Assembly (NCBI GenBank): GCA_034008185.1
Contig: CM067081.1
Span: 153,604,258 to 153,668,257, forward strand
Reading direction: 5' to 3'
Origin: Gorsachius magnificus
Taxonomy: Eukaryota > Chordata > Aves > Pelecaniformes > Ardeidae
Length of the DNA stretch: 64,000 nucleotides
Part shown: positions 25,858 to 37,468 of the stretch, in pieces
How positions within the stretch are numbered: the stretch's first letter is position 1
Layout of the letters: each line of letters begins with the position of its first letter
Notes under the pieces: generated by a model
Seen by the model: only the letters and a program-made list of their open reading frames with translations
What the model was told of the DNA's origin: nothing
Databases searched by the model: none
Translations under genes and position numbers: made by a program

Positions 25858-25898
25858 CTGAGATCTGTCAATGCGGTAAAAACGATCAGCAGAAGTTG
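25858..25898 (-). CDS. DGKI: DGKI internal exon f: TSADRFYRIDRSQ segment
   Basis: A 41-nt exon with acceptor tgtcttgcag and donor gtaaat. Two leading bases complete Ala from exon e and 13 codons follow, reading TSADRFYRIDRSQ, ending in phase 0. This agrees residue for residue with the DGKI segment I remember. The donor is weaker than its neighbours (gtaaat), and the intron just downstream carries a long T run on the transcribed-sense strand, which often helps U1 recruitment through TIA-type proteins; that last point is inference. The short length and weak donor make it a plausible regulated exon. Confidence 0.94.
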
Positions 25899-27227
25899 CT
25901 GCAAGACAGAGAAACAATAAAGCCGCAGTGAAGAAAATGGTCGGAGCAGAACTGTATGGACAAGATGGGCTGAGCTAACATCGCTACCACGTAAGACAAC
26001 CTCTGTATCAGTGAAGTCACAGCAGTTTCACAAAAACATAATCAGATTCATTCATTATTTCCATATTCCTATCCCATCAAACAGTGAATTTAAAGGTGAG
26101 GCTTAACAAAACAATATTCATTGAAATCATTAACTCAAAATAAATACTAAAAAAAAAATTGTACAAAATGGATTTCAGGTTTAAAAGAAAAATTGATTAC
26201 ATTAAAATATGTGACAGAAATAGCTGCATAGTGCTGATGAGAGTATAGCGAGCAATATAATTAAATTGATGGTTCCAATAGTATTAATTCAAATTTTGAA
26301 TCTAAAGAACAATAACATGCTTGGGAGCTCTTTGTAAATCAAATGCATGGCCACAGATATTCACCCTGAATTACCAATATGCTCAAGGAAAATTTATGCT
26401 ACCCATGAAAAACTCATGTAAATAGGGTAGATTCACTAAATAAAGCACCTAATACGAATCTTGTCACTGCCAAATCATTTGTATTACTAAGCCCAGAACT
26501 ATTTTATCACCTACAATGTGCTTCATCAGATGCAATTTTTTTTGTTTCTGCTTTGCATCTAGTTTGGCCAGTGAAATCAGATTCACTCATTCTGGAGTTT
26601 TGACACAAGAGCACAGTAATGTAGCATTGTAGGTTTTGGCACTGCAGGGGAACACCAAATCCCTAAAGACAAAAACTGAACGCACCTACCCACCCAGCTT
26701 TCTCCCAAAACCAAACAGATTCTCAATATGGTTTTTATCAATTTTCCTCATGACAAAGAAGAGTGATTAGAAATTGCCAAGGAGAAATTGTTTTTTGTTT
26801 AGAACAATAAAAATTTCAGTCTCCTCATGCTGAAGCTTTTGCAAAAGCAGATGCCAAGCATTTTAGCTGCTAATTCCAGTGCTCTGGAGCCTGATGTAAA
26901 GCCCAGATAAGCCATCTGTTTTGACAAAGTCTGGGTCAAGTACAAGTCCACTTCTCCAGGGAGTTACATGAAGTGCAGTCTTACAGGGTGTCCTTGTTTC
27001 AGCTGTGATAGAGTTAATTTTCTTCCTAGTAGCTGGCATAGTGCTGTGGTTTGGATTTAGCATGAGAAGAATGTTGATAACATAACACCCTGATGGTTTA
27101 GCTATTGCTATGCAGTGCCTAGACTAGACAAGGACTTTTTATCTTCCCATGCTCTGCCAGATGCACAAGAAGCTGGGAGGGCTGGAACAGCTGACCCAAA
27201 CGGGCCAAAGGGCTATGCCATACCATA

Positions 27228-27250
27228 TGACATCATACTCAATATATAAA
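27228..27250 (+). promoter_or_regulatory. LTR core promoter motifs (CRE-like site and TATA box)
   Basis: TGACATCA at 27228-27235 is one base from a consensus cAMP-response element, and TATATAAA lies 7 bp further on at 27243-27250. The order and place within the LTR fit a U3 promoter. Whether it is active is unknown; transcription from it would run antisense to DGKI. Confidence 0.45.
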
Positions 27251-27403
27251 CTGGGGGGAGGTGGCCAGGGGGAGCAATTGCTGCTTGGGGACAGGCTGGG
27301 CATCAGTCAGTGGGTGGTGAGCAATTGCATTGTGCATCACTCTTTTTTTGTATATTCTGTATATTGTCTTACCATTATTATTGTTCTTTTCCTCTGCTGT
27401 TTT

Positions 27404-27409
27404 ATTAAA
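27404..27409 (+). terminator. LTR poly(A) signal ATTAAA
   Basis: ATTAAA in the R region of the LTR, conserved at the same place in the copy at 51315. It reads on the plus strand and so does not affect DGKI transcripts. Confidence 0.5.
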
Positions 27410-27961
27410 CTGTCTTTATCTCAACCCATGGGTTTTACTTTTTTTTCTGATTCTCTCCCCCGTCCTACTGGGGAGATGGGGAGTGAGTGAGTGGCTGGGT
27501 GGTGTTCAGCTGCCTGCTGGGTTAAACCACAACCCAGGGAAAGGGAGGTACATTTCCATCGCCTAAACATTACAGTACTTAAAGAGAAACCAGAGCCAAG
27601 AACGCAGCCTTACCCGCAGCAGCATGTTGCCACAGCCAGCTGTACTCTGGCTCCAGGCAATGCCATGCAGTAAGTGCTGCTCATCACAGCGGGCACACTA
27701 ATACACCAAACCTCTAATCACCCTTAGAGGAAGGTGTCTCCTTGGGGTGAGAAAGCTACAGCAGACATTTTGATTGCTAGATGAAGGGCCTGTTTCATTT
27801 TTCAGAGGGGAAAGGGGGGTGTTCAGCTCCTTTTTTACCTGCTCAGAGTAACAAGTAGGAACAGCTTCCCCTCCGCAGTAATACTCTCGGATGCACTATC
27901 CTTCACATGCACACCAGAAGCAAGCAGCATGCTAGGCACGAGAGAAGGGAGATGCACTTAC

Positions 27962-28031
27962 CATCTAGGAAGCACCATCTAGGAGAGAGCCTCTGAACAG
28001 AAAGTACTCTGGGGAAAGAGCTTTCCTGGTC
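27962..28031 (-). CDS. DGKI: DGKI internal exon e: RLSPRWCFLD linker segment
   Basis: A 70-nt exon with acceptor ctatccag and donor gtaagt. It starts in phase 0, reads 23 codons (DQESSFPRVLSVQ, then RLSPRWCFLD) and leaves one base, G, that joins CA of exon f to make Ala. The mammalian counterpart, from memory, is DHETSFPRALSAQRLSPRWCFLD, so the second half is identical and the first half has a few substitutions. The length is not a multiple of three, so skipping this exon alone shifts the frame; skipping e and f together (111 nt) keeps it. Confidence 0.95.
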
Positions 28032-31000
28032 CTGGATAGGGCAGGGAAATGACATTAAAAAAATAACGAACTGTTTTTTCTCTAAAAAAGACTACTTTCT
28101 AGTCTCTGCTTTTTTCATTTTGCTCTACTGACACTGCATAATGTGTGAAACCTACATAACCCAAACCCACTGGATTTGCTTCTCACTGACATCAGGGTTT
28201 GACTGTAATATAGAAAAGAGTGAACTGATATGGTTAGCTTCAGCCACATCCTCAGCTATCCCCTTCCCTTCAGCTCAGCAATACCAAAAAGCTTTGCATC
28301 AAACCCAGCTTTCTCAGCTGCCTGCAGCCCCCCTTATTTGTGGGGACACAAGAACAGAGAGAGGTGAAAGAGGTCAAAGATACACACCAGTATCAAAAAA
28401 CAACCATGGACTCTAATTACTATGTTTGTTTCTTGTGTGCCTGTCACCTTCCTGGACTCTAGCTCAGTATTATCACACTCTTTCCCTCCTCTACCAATCT
28501 GCCACTCAAAGCAGTCTCCCACTTTGCCTGTCTCTGGTGTGTCCCAAATGCACATCAGGGTAAAAAAAAAGGGTTATCCTCTGCACCCAGCATACAGAGA
28601 GTACAGACCTGGGGACCACTGCTGGCCAAGCGAACAGACATCCTACATCAACGTGTTCCCATTCTGGCTAAAAAGGCCTGCTCCTTGGGAGCCAACAGAT
28701 GTCGTTTCAAGAACCAAACCAAATGACTGGGGAGGAACAAAGACCTTCCTGACCTGTACTCACCAAGGAGTCAAACAGGCTGCTCCTTGCTTTTTCAGCC
28801 CTCACTGAGCTGGAGAGGCAAAAGGGATCTCAGAAAGCAGAGGGTGGTCATGGCTCTGCTCCACGCTGCCGGTGGATGGCCAGCCAACTTCCTAAAGCTA
28901 CTAGGACACAACGTTTAAACACAAATAGATTTGCACAGGACAAAACACAACAGCATGGATCTCGGGTACACACCCAAAATTTGTATAGAGCCAGATTCTA
29001 TCCTTATTTACATCTTAAGCAGTAAAATCAGCACATCTGCAAATGATGTAAATTCAGGCACAGACTAGCTCAAGATTAAACTTTACTCCTCCTTCAGCCA
29101 TCATACTACACAGTGGTGTATCAAATCCCAAGGCAAGAAAAGAAAAAGTAGAAGCAATGGGGAAGAAAGGTACCTTTGAGAAAAGTATTGTTCTGCACAG
29201 AAAGCACAGAATGTGAATAATGTATATGTACATATATTCATAACATGGGCATTGACTAGTGAAAACAGACCAGGATACAGTGATATCTCATTGGGACTTC
29301 TCAGAGTATCACACAGCAGCCCAGCACCTTTCCTGACAGCAGGATGCAGGACAAACGATTTTCATATTGGGAATTGGACAGCTATATCAGGTCCAACAAG
29401 AGTTTGGAGGTCCAACACCAGAAAATAAAGGCTGGCTGAAAGAGTGAGTTCCAAAAAGAGATTTCAATCATCGGTTTTCAGCCAGAAGGGACAACAGGGC
29501 TATGAACACGTAACCCCTAGCACAACACAGAAATCCTCACTCCAGCCTGAGCTACAGCAGACCTTTAAGAAAGGCACCCAGCCTAAGTGAGAGACTCCAA
29601 GTGACACAAAATCCACCATTCCCTCAGACAGCTGGCAACATGTGCATAGCTTGAAGGAGGAAAGTGAAGCTGCTTCGTATACAAGAGGAGGAAAAGTGCA
29701 GAAACACCAACACGGAGTTAAAATGACAGTTTATGGTATATCAAGCATGCCCCACATATCTGTAACATTCATACAGATTCTCAGAGCTTCACAGTTTCTA
29801 ATATAATTTCCTCTGCTTTTACTGCCCAGTGTTTACATCACTAAGAAAACCTAGAAGTAATAGTTGTTTCTCAGTAATTTATCTTACTATTTCGCAAATC
29901 TAATGTATTTCTCAAATAATATTTATCTAAGTAGCCATGTGTGATAAAAAGTTAAGAAAAAAATAAAGAAGATATCAACAGAAAAATGGGAGTTTCGTCA
30001 GTTCAACTCCCCAAGCTTCCCAGGCATGTGTCAGTAAGACCATGGGGAAGAAGCAGTTTGCTTTCTTCAACCTGGGGAAAATCTCAAAGAATGCTGAAGG
30101 AAGTTGTCATTTCAGTCCGACTGGGCAAAACAATTTCCAAATTGATTACAGAGCAAACAGTGCCCTCATAAGTTAAGAGTCAAGCATTGCTTTTTGATTT
30201 ACATAAAGGTATCTGACACTTCTTCAGCCACCCGAGAAAAAATGAGGTCATGCTCATGTTGTACAGATACGCACAAGTTCTTGGCTCCCCAGCTTCCCAG
30301 TCAGCAGGACGCCCGCATGCACTACGTGTTGTTTTCAAGCAGCCCTGATGATGATTAGCATTTTGCATTTCGACGGACACTCATTTCTCTGCCAGGTGAA
30401 TGCATATCAGGGCCTGGCATGATGCTGCTACAAAACGTTATTAATTCATTTGGTATCATGACTGCTTTTGCAAGATTCGTCTTATTACGTCTTATTAAAC
30501 CTTGCTCTCATATACAGGTTTTGCCTCCAGCCTCTGCACATTACAGGAGAGATGAAGGCAACAACAGCATAACATTCCATAAAAAGTGAGCTATTTTGGC
30601 ACATGGGGACCAAATGACACATCTCAGTGGTTTACGCATCATCTTTAAAATACACTTATGTCTTTCTCTAATATGGGCTTATGGAGTTGTGAGATGCTTA
30701 GATTTGCTTGTATCGCAACTGAGGTGTACGTGGGAGAGTCAAGGGCTTTCTGAAATCCACTAGGTTTGCTAATGTCTCTATATCTACATGCACAAAGCTT
30801 TATGTATCTTAATATTTAGCCCCCTGTTTTGCGGGAAGGTGAGGTTTGGGATACGAAGGACAAAGGGAAGAAAACATCCGAAGACAACAGAGCATGCTAA
30901 AAAGGCAGATGATACAAAGAGGAGACATGAGTAAGAATTCACAGACTTAGCAGAGCACATAATGCTGGGAAAATGAAGGTAGGAGATAATGCTGGTAAAT

Positions 31001-32965
31001 GTAAATTCAAGTCACAAATTGCATATTGTGGTCTGCTCTTTCCAAGACTTCATTACTGTTCAACTGCAGAACTAACTTGGGAAGTTAGGCCCATGAGAAT
31101 GATATTTTATAAGCATTAACCTCATTAAAGAAACAAAACAGAATGAAAAACAACCCTAGCATCATTTTTCTCATTTGCACCTGGGCTTGCTGCTGATGTT
31201 TCTGCTGACTCCCCATACTTTGAGCTGCAGAGGAATTACGCAAGAGAACTGCATTTATGAGACCTAAAAGTACCTGTGATACCTTATTAGTGAGGTAAGA
31301 AGACAGTTCCGTCAGCTCAAGCACCTTATTCATGCCCTTTATCCCCTGCTTTTTCCCCTTTCTGTAATATGTAGAGGGATATCAACCAACATGGAACAAA
31401 CCTCAAATTAACCTAACAAGACAGTTTGTAGAAATGACCCACTGAGAATAAACCAATATTTGAAGAATCCGGGATAAACAAGTACTGAGGACAAAACACA
31501 GAGGGGGGTGCATTCAAAATGTAGCATCATAAAAAATTGATAGTGTGTTAGGGATTTCACACTGATGTGCATTAGAGGAGATGGCAAGGCAATTCATTTA
31601 TATACTGCTATAACTGCAGAGTGTAGAGCCAAATATGGGGCTTATTTCTGACATTTCATACCCTCTTTTGGCCCTCTCCATACATACAGATTTAGTTCTT
31701 CATTTTACCTTGGGCGGTTTCCTATGCACGGAGCAGCCAGCAGCCACTTAGGTTAATTTATAATGAGCGGAACAGAAAAACATATGCTGTTTTATTAGCC
31801 AATTCGCTAGACACTAACACTGCTCTAAAACTCAGTTCCAGAGCAATGAGTGATACGAATGTCAAAAATATGAGGTTAAAAATTGGACAGGGAAATGCTG
31901 AAACAAACCATGAACTGGTATGCAAGGAGGCAACTCCAGGAAAACATGCCAAATTGCATTTTCTCATAGTGTCTGCCTGCATTCAATGCATTTACAGGCA
32001 TGCTGGCCAAACTGGAATTCTGTATCACCCAGGTAATCATGAAGCCCCAAGAAATTATCTGCAATTCCACCACAATGGGTTTCCATCAGCTGGATCTCTG
32101 CATGTTTTCTCAGTGAACTCGTTCCTGCTGACCCCAACAAGACTTGCATTGTTAAATCTAGGAAAAGGCTATCAACACATGCAAACCTATCGTGTGATCC
32201 CAGGCACTGGGTCAACTGACCATGGTTTGTGTCAAGTCTCTGCACTAATGTCAGATCAGCTCAGGAGTCGGTAGACTCAGTTTACTCTTAATTTAAGCAC
32301 TGTGCTTCTTTTAGTGAGAGATGCACGCATTCTTGAACAAATACTTCCAACTGTGAAGCCAACTTCTGTATTGCATAAATTGTACAATAAAGTTGTAAAA
32401 CGCACAAAGAGACCAATTTTTAAAAGTAGCCACCTAAAACTAGAACCTGCTTGTCACATGAAAAAGACACATTTGTGCCCAGGATGGATTAAAAAACTAC
32501 TCTGGAGATTATGTTAAACTAGAGGTAGATGACTGTGGTGCACAGAATTATTAAGACGTCAGGCCTGCTAGCACACATTTTTTCTCAGTGATAGAGTTTA
32601 GTACTACAGCTATGCAATATAACATGTTATTGTTCAGTTTCTCAGAGAGAGAAACAATTTTTTATCATTTGTCCTACAGGACACATTCTCTCATTCACTT
32701 CAATCTGCAAGGCACTGCTATTGCAGTACCGCTCACATCATCGTGCTGTGCTAATTTTAAAGATGATTCCATAAGGTTTGCAAGGAAAAGGATTATCTGA
32801 GGGAAAGCAAAATGAACCTCCAACATTTCACGGTAAATGATAATCAGAAATTCATCTAGCATACGGGTATCTAACAAAAAGAAAACCTGGGTTCAAAGGC
32901 AAAGAGTGCAGTCCACATTGTTAAACCTCCCCTTGTTCTGATACTATAAGGAAAGCTTATCTTAC
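28032..32965 (-). other. DGKI: DGKI intron between exons d and e, 4.9 kb
   Basis: Phase 0 intron with gtaaga donor and atccag acceptor. It has several open stretches of 60 to 140 codons on both strands, none with a recognisable domain. No repeat recognised. Confidence 0.85.
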
Positions 32966-33010
32966 CTGGTAATGAACTCTCTGCGTAGTTGAAGTTGCCG
33001 ACTGTAGGTC
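32966..33010 (-). CDS. DGKI: DGKI internal exon d: 15-codon symmetric exon
   Basis: A 45-nt exon coding DLQSATSTTQRVHYQ, phase 0 at both ends, with acceptor cctactag and donor gtaaga. Mammalian DGKI as I recall it has DLQSVSSGSQRVHYQ here, so ends and length agree and only the Ser/Thr-rich middle differs. Skipping it would remove exactly 15 residues with no frame change. A second AG lies nine bases inside (acctacag), so a shorter form lacking DLQ is possible. Another reading frame across this exon and its upstream intron is open and hydrophobic, which I treat as chance. Confidence 0.93.
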
Positions 33011-34841
33011 CTAGTAGGAGGATGAAAGACATGCCAATGATTTCAAAAATTAAAGTAAAAAGAGCTGTTTGCAGTTCTACTATCTGAAGTGGCTGGGCAA
33101 ACACAAATAATTTTGCAAGTATTTCTTACTGGGTTTAAGTATATTAAATAAACAACACAGAGTAGTCATGGAAAGCTCACTTAAAGTTTAGATTTGCATG
33201 CATCTGGTGAAAAAAAATAGGTTTTAAAATACGGAGATTATGTTAATGGATCTTCACTGTGTCACAGACCTGTTTGTTCCATGGAAACTATCTACATTTA
33301 GAATATCAGCAGTAAAATGAAAGAAAAGGTGCTAAAATCCATCAATCTTTTTTGCAAATATTTCTGAGTAATTAATGCACTAAACAAAACCACTGGCAGT
33401 TCTCCCTGTTTTAAGACAACCTCACGTCATGGAGGTCATATCAGAATGACCCTGGTATTTAGCAGGGTTCAGGAATCTAATTTATATTAATAGAGGTTTT
33501 GTCAAATAGTTTTAGCTCATGACACAGCCTACCAAAAAGCCTGGCCTACAGACCATAGCTCCCCAGATGGTATGCAAGTTGGCAGAGTGCAGAAAGCCTT
33601 GGTACTTCCATTCCCAGCAAATGGTTCGGAGCCAAATTAAGCAAAAAATAAGTAGTACAAACCCTGAAAATGGTTGGAGAAACACAGTTTTTCCGCAACC
33701 ACTATGGGTAGTTCAACCAGAACTTCTAGCTGTGCTTCCTCCAGGACTGCACAACTACTCTCCACCCAATACTGGCCATATTAAGTTGCTTGAGTGCAGT
33801 CTGAGATCACATTAATAACCTGCTGAGAACACCATCCCTATTATTTCAATGTAATTTTCCATCACTGGATACCTCAAATATGCATCACCTTACAATATGG
33901 CTTTATGTCTGATAATAAAAGCCACACCTCAGGTCTGAATGTTCAGAAATGCATTTGATTAAGGTAATCCTGGTTAAAATGCAGAAGAAGTGAAAGCCTG
34001 TAGTCAGATACTAAGGCCCACATTCAAGCTGCAAGTGCAGAGTTTCAAAACCACAGGGAAGCCAGTGGCTCCCAAAGAGTTCAGTGGGAGTGATGAGGTT
34101 CATAGCTCCTGTATAAATCGGACCACCTATCCAGAAACCTGCATAATATCCTCACACTTATAAATGTTGTTGAAAGATATCAGTAAAAGATTAAAACCAG
34201 TCAAAGACAGTACATTAACGAAAGTCCATTAGTTTTATCACTAAATGCATACACACTTAAAATTATTCAGGAAATGGGGCATTTGGATCCTTCATTTCCC
34301 AGACTGTATCGTAGAATGAACTCTCATGAGGCAAGGAGATCAAGACAACAAGGGCAACGTTATTAGCAGCATAAGCTTATATTTCTGTGTATTTGGAAAT
34401 ACCTAGTTGATATTTGTAGTGTTTACTGGTGTCTCAGATTACTCCATGACAGCATTAGAGAAAGATGTTTGCATAGTTAGACCCACTCAAATACCACAAT
34501 ATTTATCCTTACATAAGACTTTCTAATCGATAATTGGTGTAATTTCAGCAAGCTATGTGGCAAATCTTGGAATTCCATTCCAATTCAAGGAGAAGTAAAT
34601 ACACCCACCCACGTCACTTCTGTTATAATTTTAAAGGGATTGGTATGACTTTTCATCCTGTTTAGAAAATATTTTTAGTGCTACTCCTGCTTTTATTATC
34701 ATATCCTAACTCTAAAGTTTTGGGTTCAGTGGTAGGCAAACTGCAATGCATGGTTGTTGCAACTATTAGACCTCTGCACTCAGAGCTGAAAGCAGCATAA
34801 CACAGATTATTATACGATACTTGAATTCACAAAAACCTCAC
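33011..34841 (-). other. DGKI: DGKI intron between exons c and d, 1.8 kb
   Basis: Phase 0 intron with gtgagg donor and tactag acceptor. AT-rich; no repeat or RNA gene recognised. Confidence 0.85.
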
Positions 34842-34921
34842 CTCTTGTAGACGGTCAATATACATACGACAGGTCTCCAAGTCACAATCTCCTCGTACCA
34901 CTATAATTCCTAGGGGAATGG
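34842..34921 (-). CDS. DGKI: DGKI internal exon c: GDCDLETC segment
   Basis: This 80-nt exon has acceptor gattttccag and donor gtgagg. Two leading bases complete Ser of EAS from exon b, then 26 codons read IPLGIIVVRGDCDLETC followed by RMYIDRLQE, ending in phase 0. The segment separates iota from zeta: in DGKZ, as I recall it, the equivalent stretch is PGDSDLELCRAHIERL. It is therefore the main evidence for the gene name. It sits between an 11 kb intron upstream and a 1.8 kb intron downstream. Its role in the folded enzyme is not known to me beyond being part of the conserved region after the accessory domain. Confidence 0.96.
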
Positions 34922-35327
34922 CTGGAAAATCAAAACCAAAAAAAAAAAAACCTTTAACTGAAGCCTCTTGAACTTTAAAAGGTTTGCAATATGCTTCATT
35001 ATTTTTTTTTTTAGATAATGTCCTCACAATCTTCTGCTATCTAAATCTTAACAGTCATTTAAAAGCAGGAACATATTATCAGGAGTTTCACCCATTGATA
35101 ATTATAAAAGATTCTGGTATTCAACTGTCTTTCATACAGAAGAAGCTAAAAGAGATTCAGTTAAATCGTATACTTCATTGTCTGATGTCAACATCAATTA
35201 TTAACTGCAAAGAAAGGAACACACCCCAGAACAAGTTTAGGGAGGTGCTATTATACATTGAAATAAGAGAGTGAAATTTGATTTTCAGAACTCTTAAAAG
35301 TTTACAAAAAATGATTTAAAGTCATGA

Positions 35328-35353
35328 AAGTCACAGCCTGAAGTCACAGCCTG
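35328..35353. repeat. Tandem duplication, 13-bp unit
   Basis: aagtcacagcctg occurs twice in direct succession (35328-35340 and 35341-35353), perfect copies. Confidence 0.9.
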
Positions 35354-36907
35354 ATTTCAGAGAAAACTGTCCAGCACCGTGTTATTTTGATGTAAGGCGG
35401 CTTACAAATCAAAACAGACATTATTCCGTCTACACAAAAAATTGACACAACATCTCCGTATTTTCTCAGAGAAAAAAAAGGAGAACTCGTAAAAATACTG
35501 GAAATAATTCCCCTCAGCTGCAGGCAGCATTTTTAATAACAGGCGATTTAGGTTTCCACAACCATTCTGTTCTTGCAGCCAAAAAAACCCCAAAACACAC
35601 CCACAAAAAGAACAAAAGTAAAAAAAGTGTATGTGAGCCCACAAGGAAGGTACCAAGAGAGCTACCTACTAAGATCTCATTAAATAAAAGGAAACAAGTG
35701 AAAACTCTTGAGTCCCTCATTTTCTAAAACTGAATCACTGAATTAAGTTCTTTTTTTCTCCCTGGAGGATCTTTAATCAAACAATGGCCCAAAAAAGTAG
35801 GGGAGCATCAGGAAAGAGATTTATATCCTCATACGAAGTACTCCAGAAGGAGAATAGAATATCAACTCATAAACAATTTTGGTAACTGGATAACAAGAAT
35901 CAACATAAAGTCAGCGACAGTTCTGAGATAAATAGAAAAAACAACTGTGTTGCAGCCCCTCCTGCCGATTAAAAGAATTTGATTAAGAGGAAGAAATATT
36001 TATCTATGGGAGAGCTCTTCATTCCAACCAGAGAATAAGACAGTGCTGAAAGATAACGGGAAACATGGCTTATGTTTTTGTGGCCCACCCAGGCACAAAG
36101 GGAAGCAGAGTAGTCTCAGGGAGGAGAATAGGGGAGCACCTACGGCAGTCAAGGTCATTAAGGGCCTCAGGGGCCAGCGCGGGGCTCTGGGGACACATCA
36201 GCAGTGCTGCCAGCATGGTGTTTGGGAAGCAGTTTGAACAGCAGAACAGCTATGAACCCAGGAAAACCAGAAGCAGGGAATAAAAGCTGGAGGGAGAAAC
36301 AAGAAAATGAAGAAGGGATAGGCAGGAAGAGCAGGGAAGAAGGGAGGAGCTTGCACTTCTCCTGAAGCAACACTGACATCTGATAGCGATGCCAATCCAC
36401 CTGCTCATTTTCAGAAAGGCCAGAAAGGAACAGCGCTCATTGCGACCTCCCAGATTTTTTCTTTACAGAACAGAGACTGAGAGACAAGCAAGCAGAATGA
36501 GGGTCAGTCGTGAGGTTTGTTTTACGCGCTCTGATGCTGTGTTACAGACTGATTCTCTTTGCTTAGTGTTTATTATTGCTTAACCTGCTCTGACAGAAGA
36601 CCCTTAAGCTCTTTGTAGAGAGTACTTAATGGTTATCTAGTTTCAATTCAGCAGATCCCTCTGCAGCCCTTACTGAAAGAAGCATTTGTTAAATGCATTT
36701 ATAGCACTAAAAAGTGAATTGCAGCAGACTATACCTCCAATAGCTACAGAGCACTAGGGAGCTACACCACTGGCTCATAAATGGTCATCACCGATTTTGT
36801 CTCTTTTCTATTGAATTCCTTCTTTCATGGAGGAGTAGATGCACGTAATGGGGACCAGAGTTTTAACCTGCTAAAACAACACAGGTAACACAGAACTGAA
36901 ATCGTAC

Positions 36908-36983
36908 CTAACACCATTCCTGACAGTCCAAAGAAGAAGGACCATATGAACATTTGGAATTCTGAAGAAGTCCACCAAAATGT
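36908..36983 (-). other. Exon-like segment, 76 nt, identity unknown
   Basis: On the minus strand the segment is framed by a good acceptor (tttgcttttcag) and a GT donor (gtacga). It is open in the frame reading TFWWTSSEFQMFIWSFFFGL, a hydrophobic stretch, and open also in the frame it would take if spliced after DGKI exon b. I know no DGKI exon of this sequence. It could be a cryptic or regulated exon of DGKI, part of an unrecognised gene, or chance in T-rich intron sequence. Chance is the default. Confidence 0.3.
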
Positions 36984-37024
36984 CTGAAAAGCAAACACTA
37001 ATATGCAACAGATAGTTTAGCAGT

Positions 37025-37075
37025 GACATTTATGGGCCTCATCTACACAAGTGAAGAAGGGGATCTTAAAGATCT
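37025..37075 (+). mobile_element. Possible degraded CR1 3' tail
   Basis: The segment with gatcttaaagatcttttcca followed by acctgaacag resembles the end of CR1 (gatctttaaggtcccttcca then acc). It is short and lacks the final attctatgat repeats, so it could be chance. Confidence 0.35.
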
Positions 37076-37364
37076 TTTCCAACCTGAACAGGTTTAATTA
37101 AATTATGTGCCATCTATTCTTGCTGGTCACAGAACAATTCTGGACTGGGTGACCTTGTTCTTAAAGAGAGACGTGTGACTTTTGCTGCCTGGAAATCCTG
37201 AATTAGGACAACCTATGGCTTTATGGGTCAATGGCTACCTAAGTGATAAGGTACGTGAGGTGGGTCTCAAATGGTTCCATTCCATATGGTTCATAATCAC
37301 TTGAAAAACTTTTTAAGTCATTAATGGATAACACTACAGTATATGCTAAAGTGTGCTTGCCAAA

Positions 37365-37468
37365 GTTTTTTTTGTGGTGTTTTTTTTTGTTTGGTTTGGT
37401 TTTTTGCAAGACCCATAGGTTTTTTTGTGGTGGTTTTTTTGGTTTGGTTTGGTTTTTTGCAAGACCCA
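37365..37468. repeat. Tandem duplication of a GT-rich block
   Basis: Two adjoining copies of about 50 bp (37365-37415 and 37419-37468), each a run of T with gtggtg, then ttggtttggttttttgcaag and accca. The copies differ mainly in T-run length, which points to a recent duplication or replication slippage. Confidence 0.85.

Larger units (their letters stand above)
26989..27536 (+). mobile_element. Solo LTR, second copy of the same family
   Basis: An LTR of about 548 bp starting TGTCCTTGTTTCAGC and ending near AACCACAACCCA. It shares blocks with the copy at 51315, such as gagcaattgcattgtgcatc and the downstream ATTAAA (27404-27409). A TATATAAA box at 27243-27250 preceded by TGACATCA at 27228-27235 looks like the LTR core promoter. 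It lacks the threefold 20-bp repeat and the poly-C run of the other copy. No internal retroviral sequence is next to it. It is antisense to DGKI in the intron between exons e and f. Confidence 0.83.
25899..27961 (-). other. DGKI: DGKI intron between exons e and f, 2.1 kb, with LTR
   Basis: Phase 1 intron with gtaagt donor and ttgcag acceptor. The LTR at 26989-27536 lies in it in the opposite orientation to the gene, about 425 bp downstream of exon e and 1.1 kb upstream of exon f. Confidence 0.85.

Noticed and set aside
27600..27660. GCTGCGG|gtaagg on the minus strand resembling a donor
   Set aside because: No homologous DGKI residues in front of it, and exons e and f already join in frame.
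27780..27890. CTCTGAGCAG|gtaaaa on the minus strand resembling an exon end
   Set aside because: No plausible acceptor with open frame and homology; lies just after exon e in its intron.
31846..32274. 142-codon open frame on the plus strand
   Set aside because: Overlaps several open frames on the other strand, none with homology; intronic sequence.
32871..33104. Open hydrophobic frame with LFTLIFEIIGMSFILLLG overlapping exon d
   Set aside because: It is in a different frame from DGKI exon d, which has clear homology. T-rich polypyrimidine sequence before acceptors commonly reads as Phe, Leu and Ile by chance.
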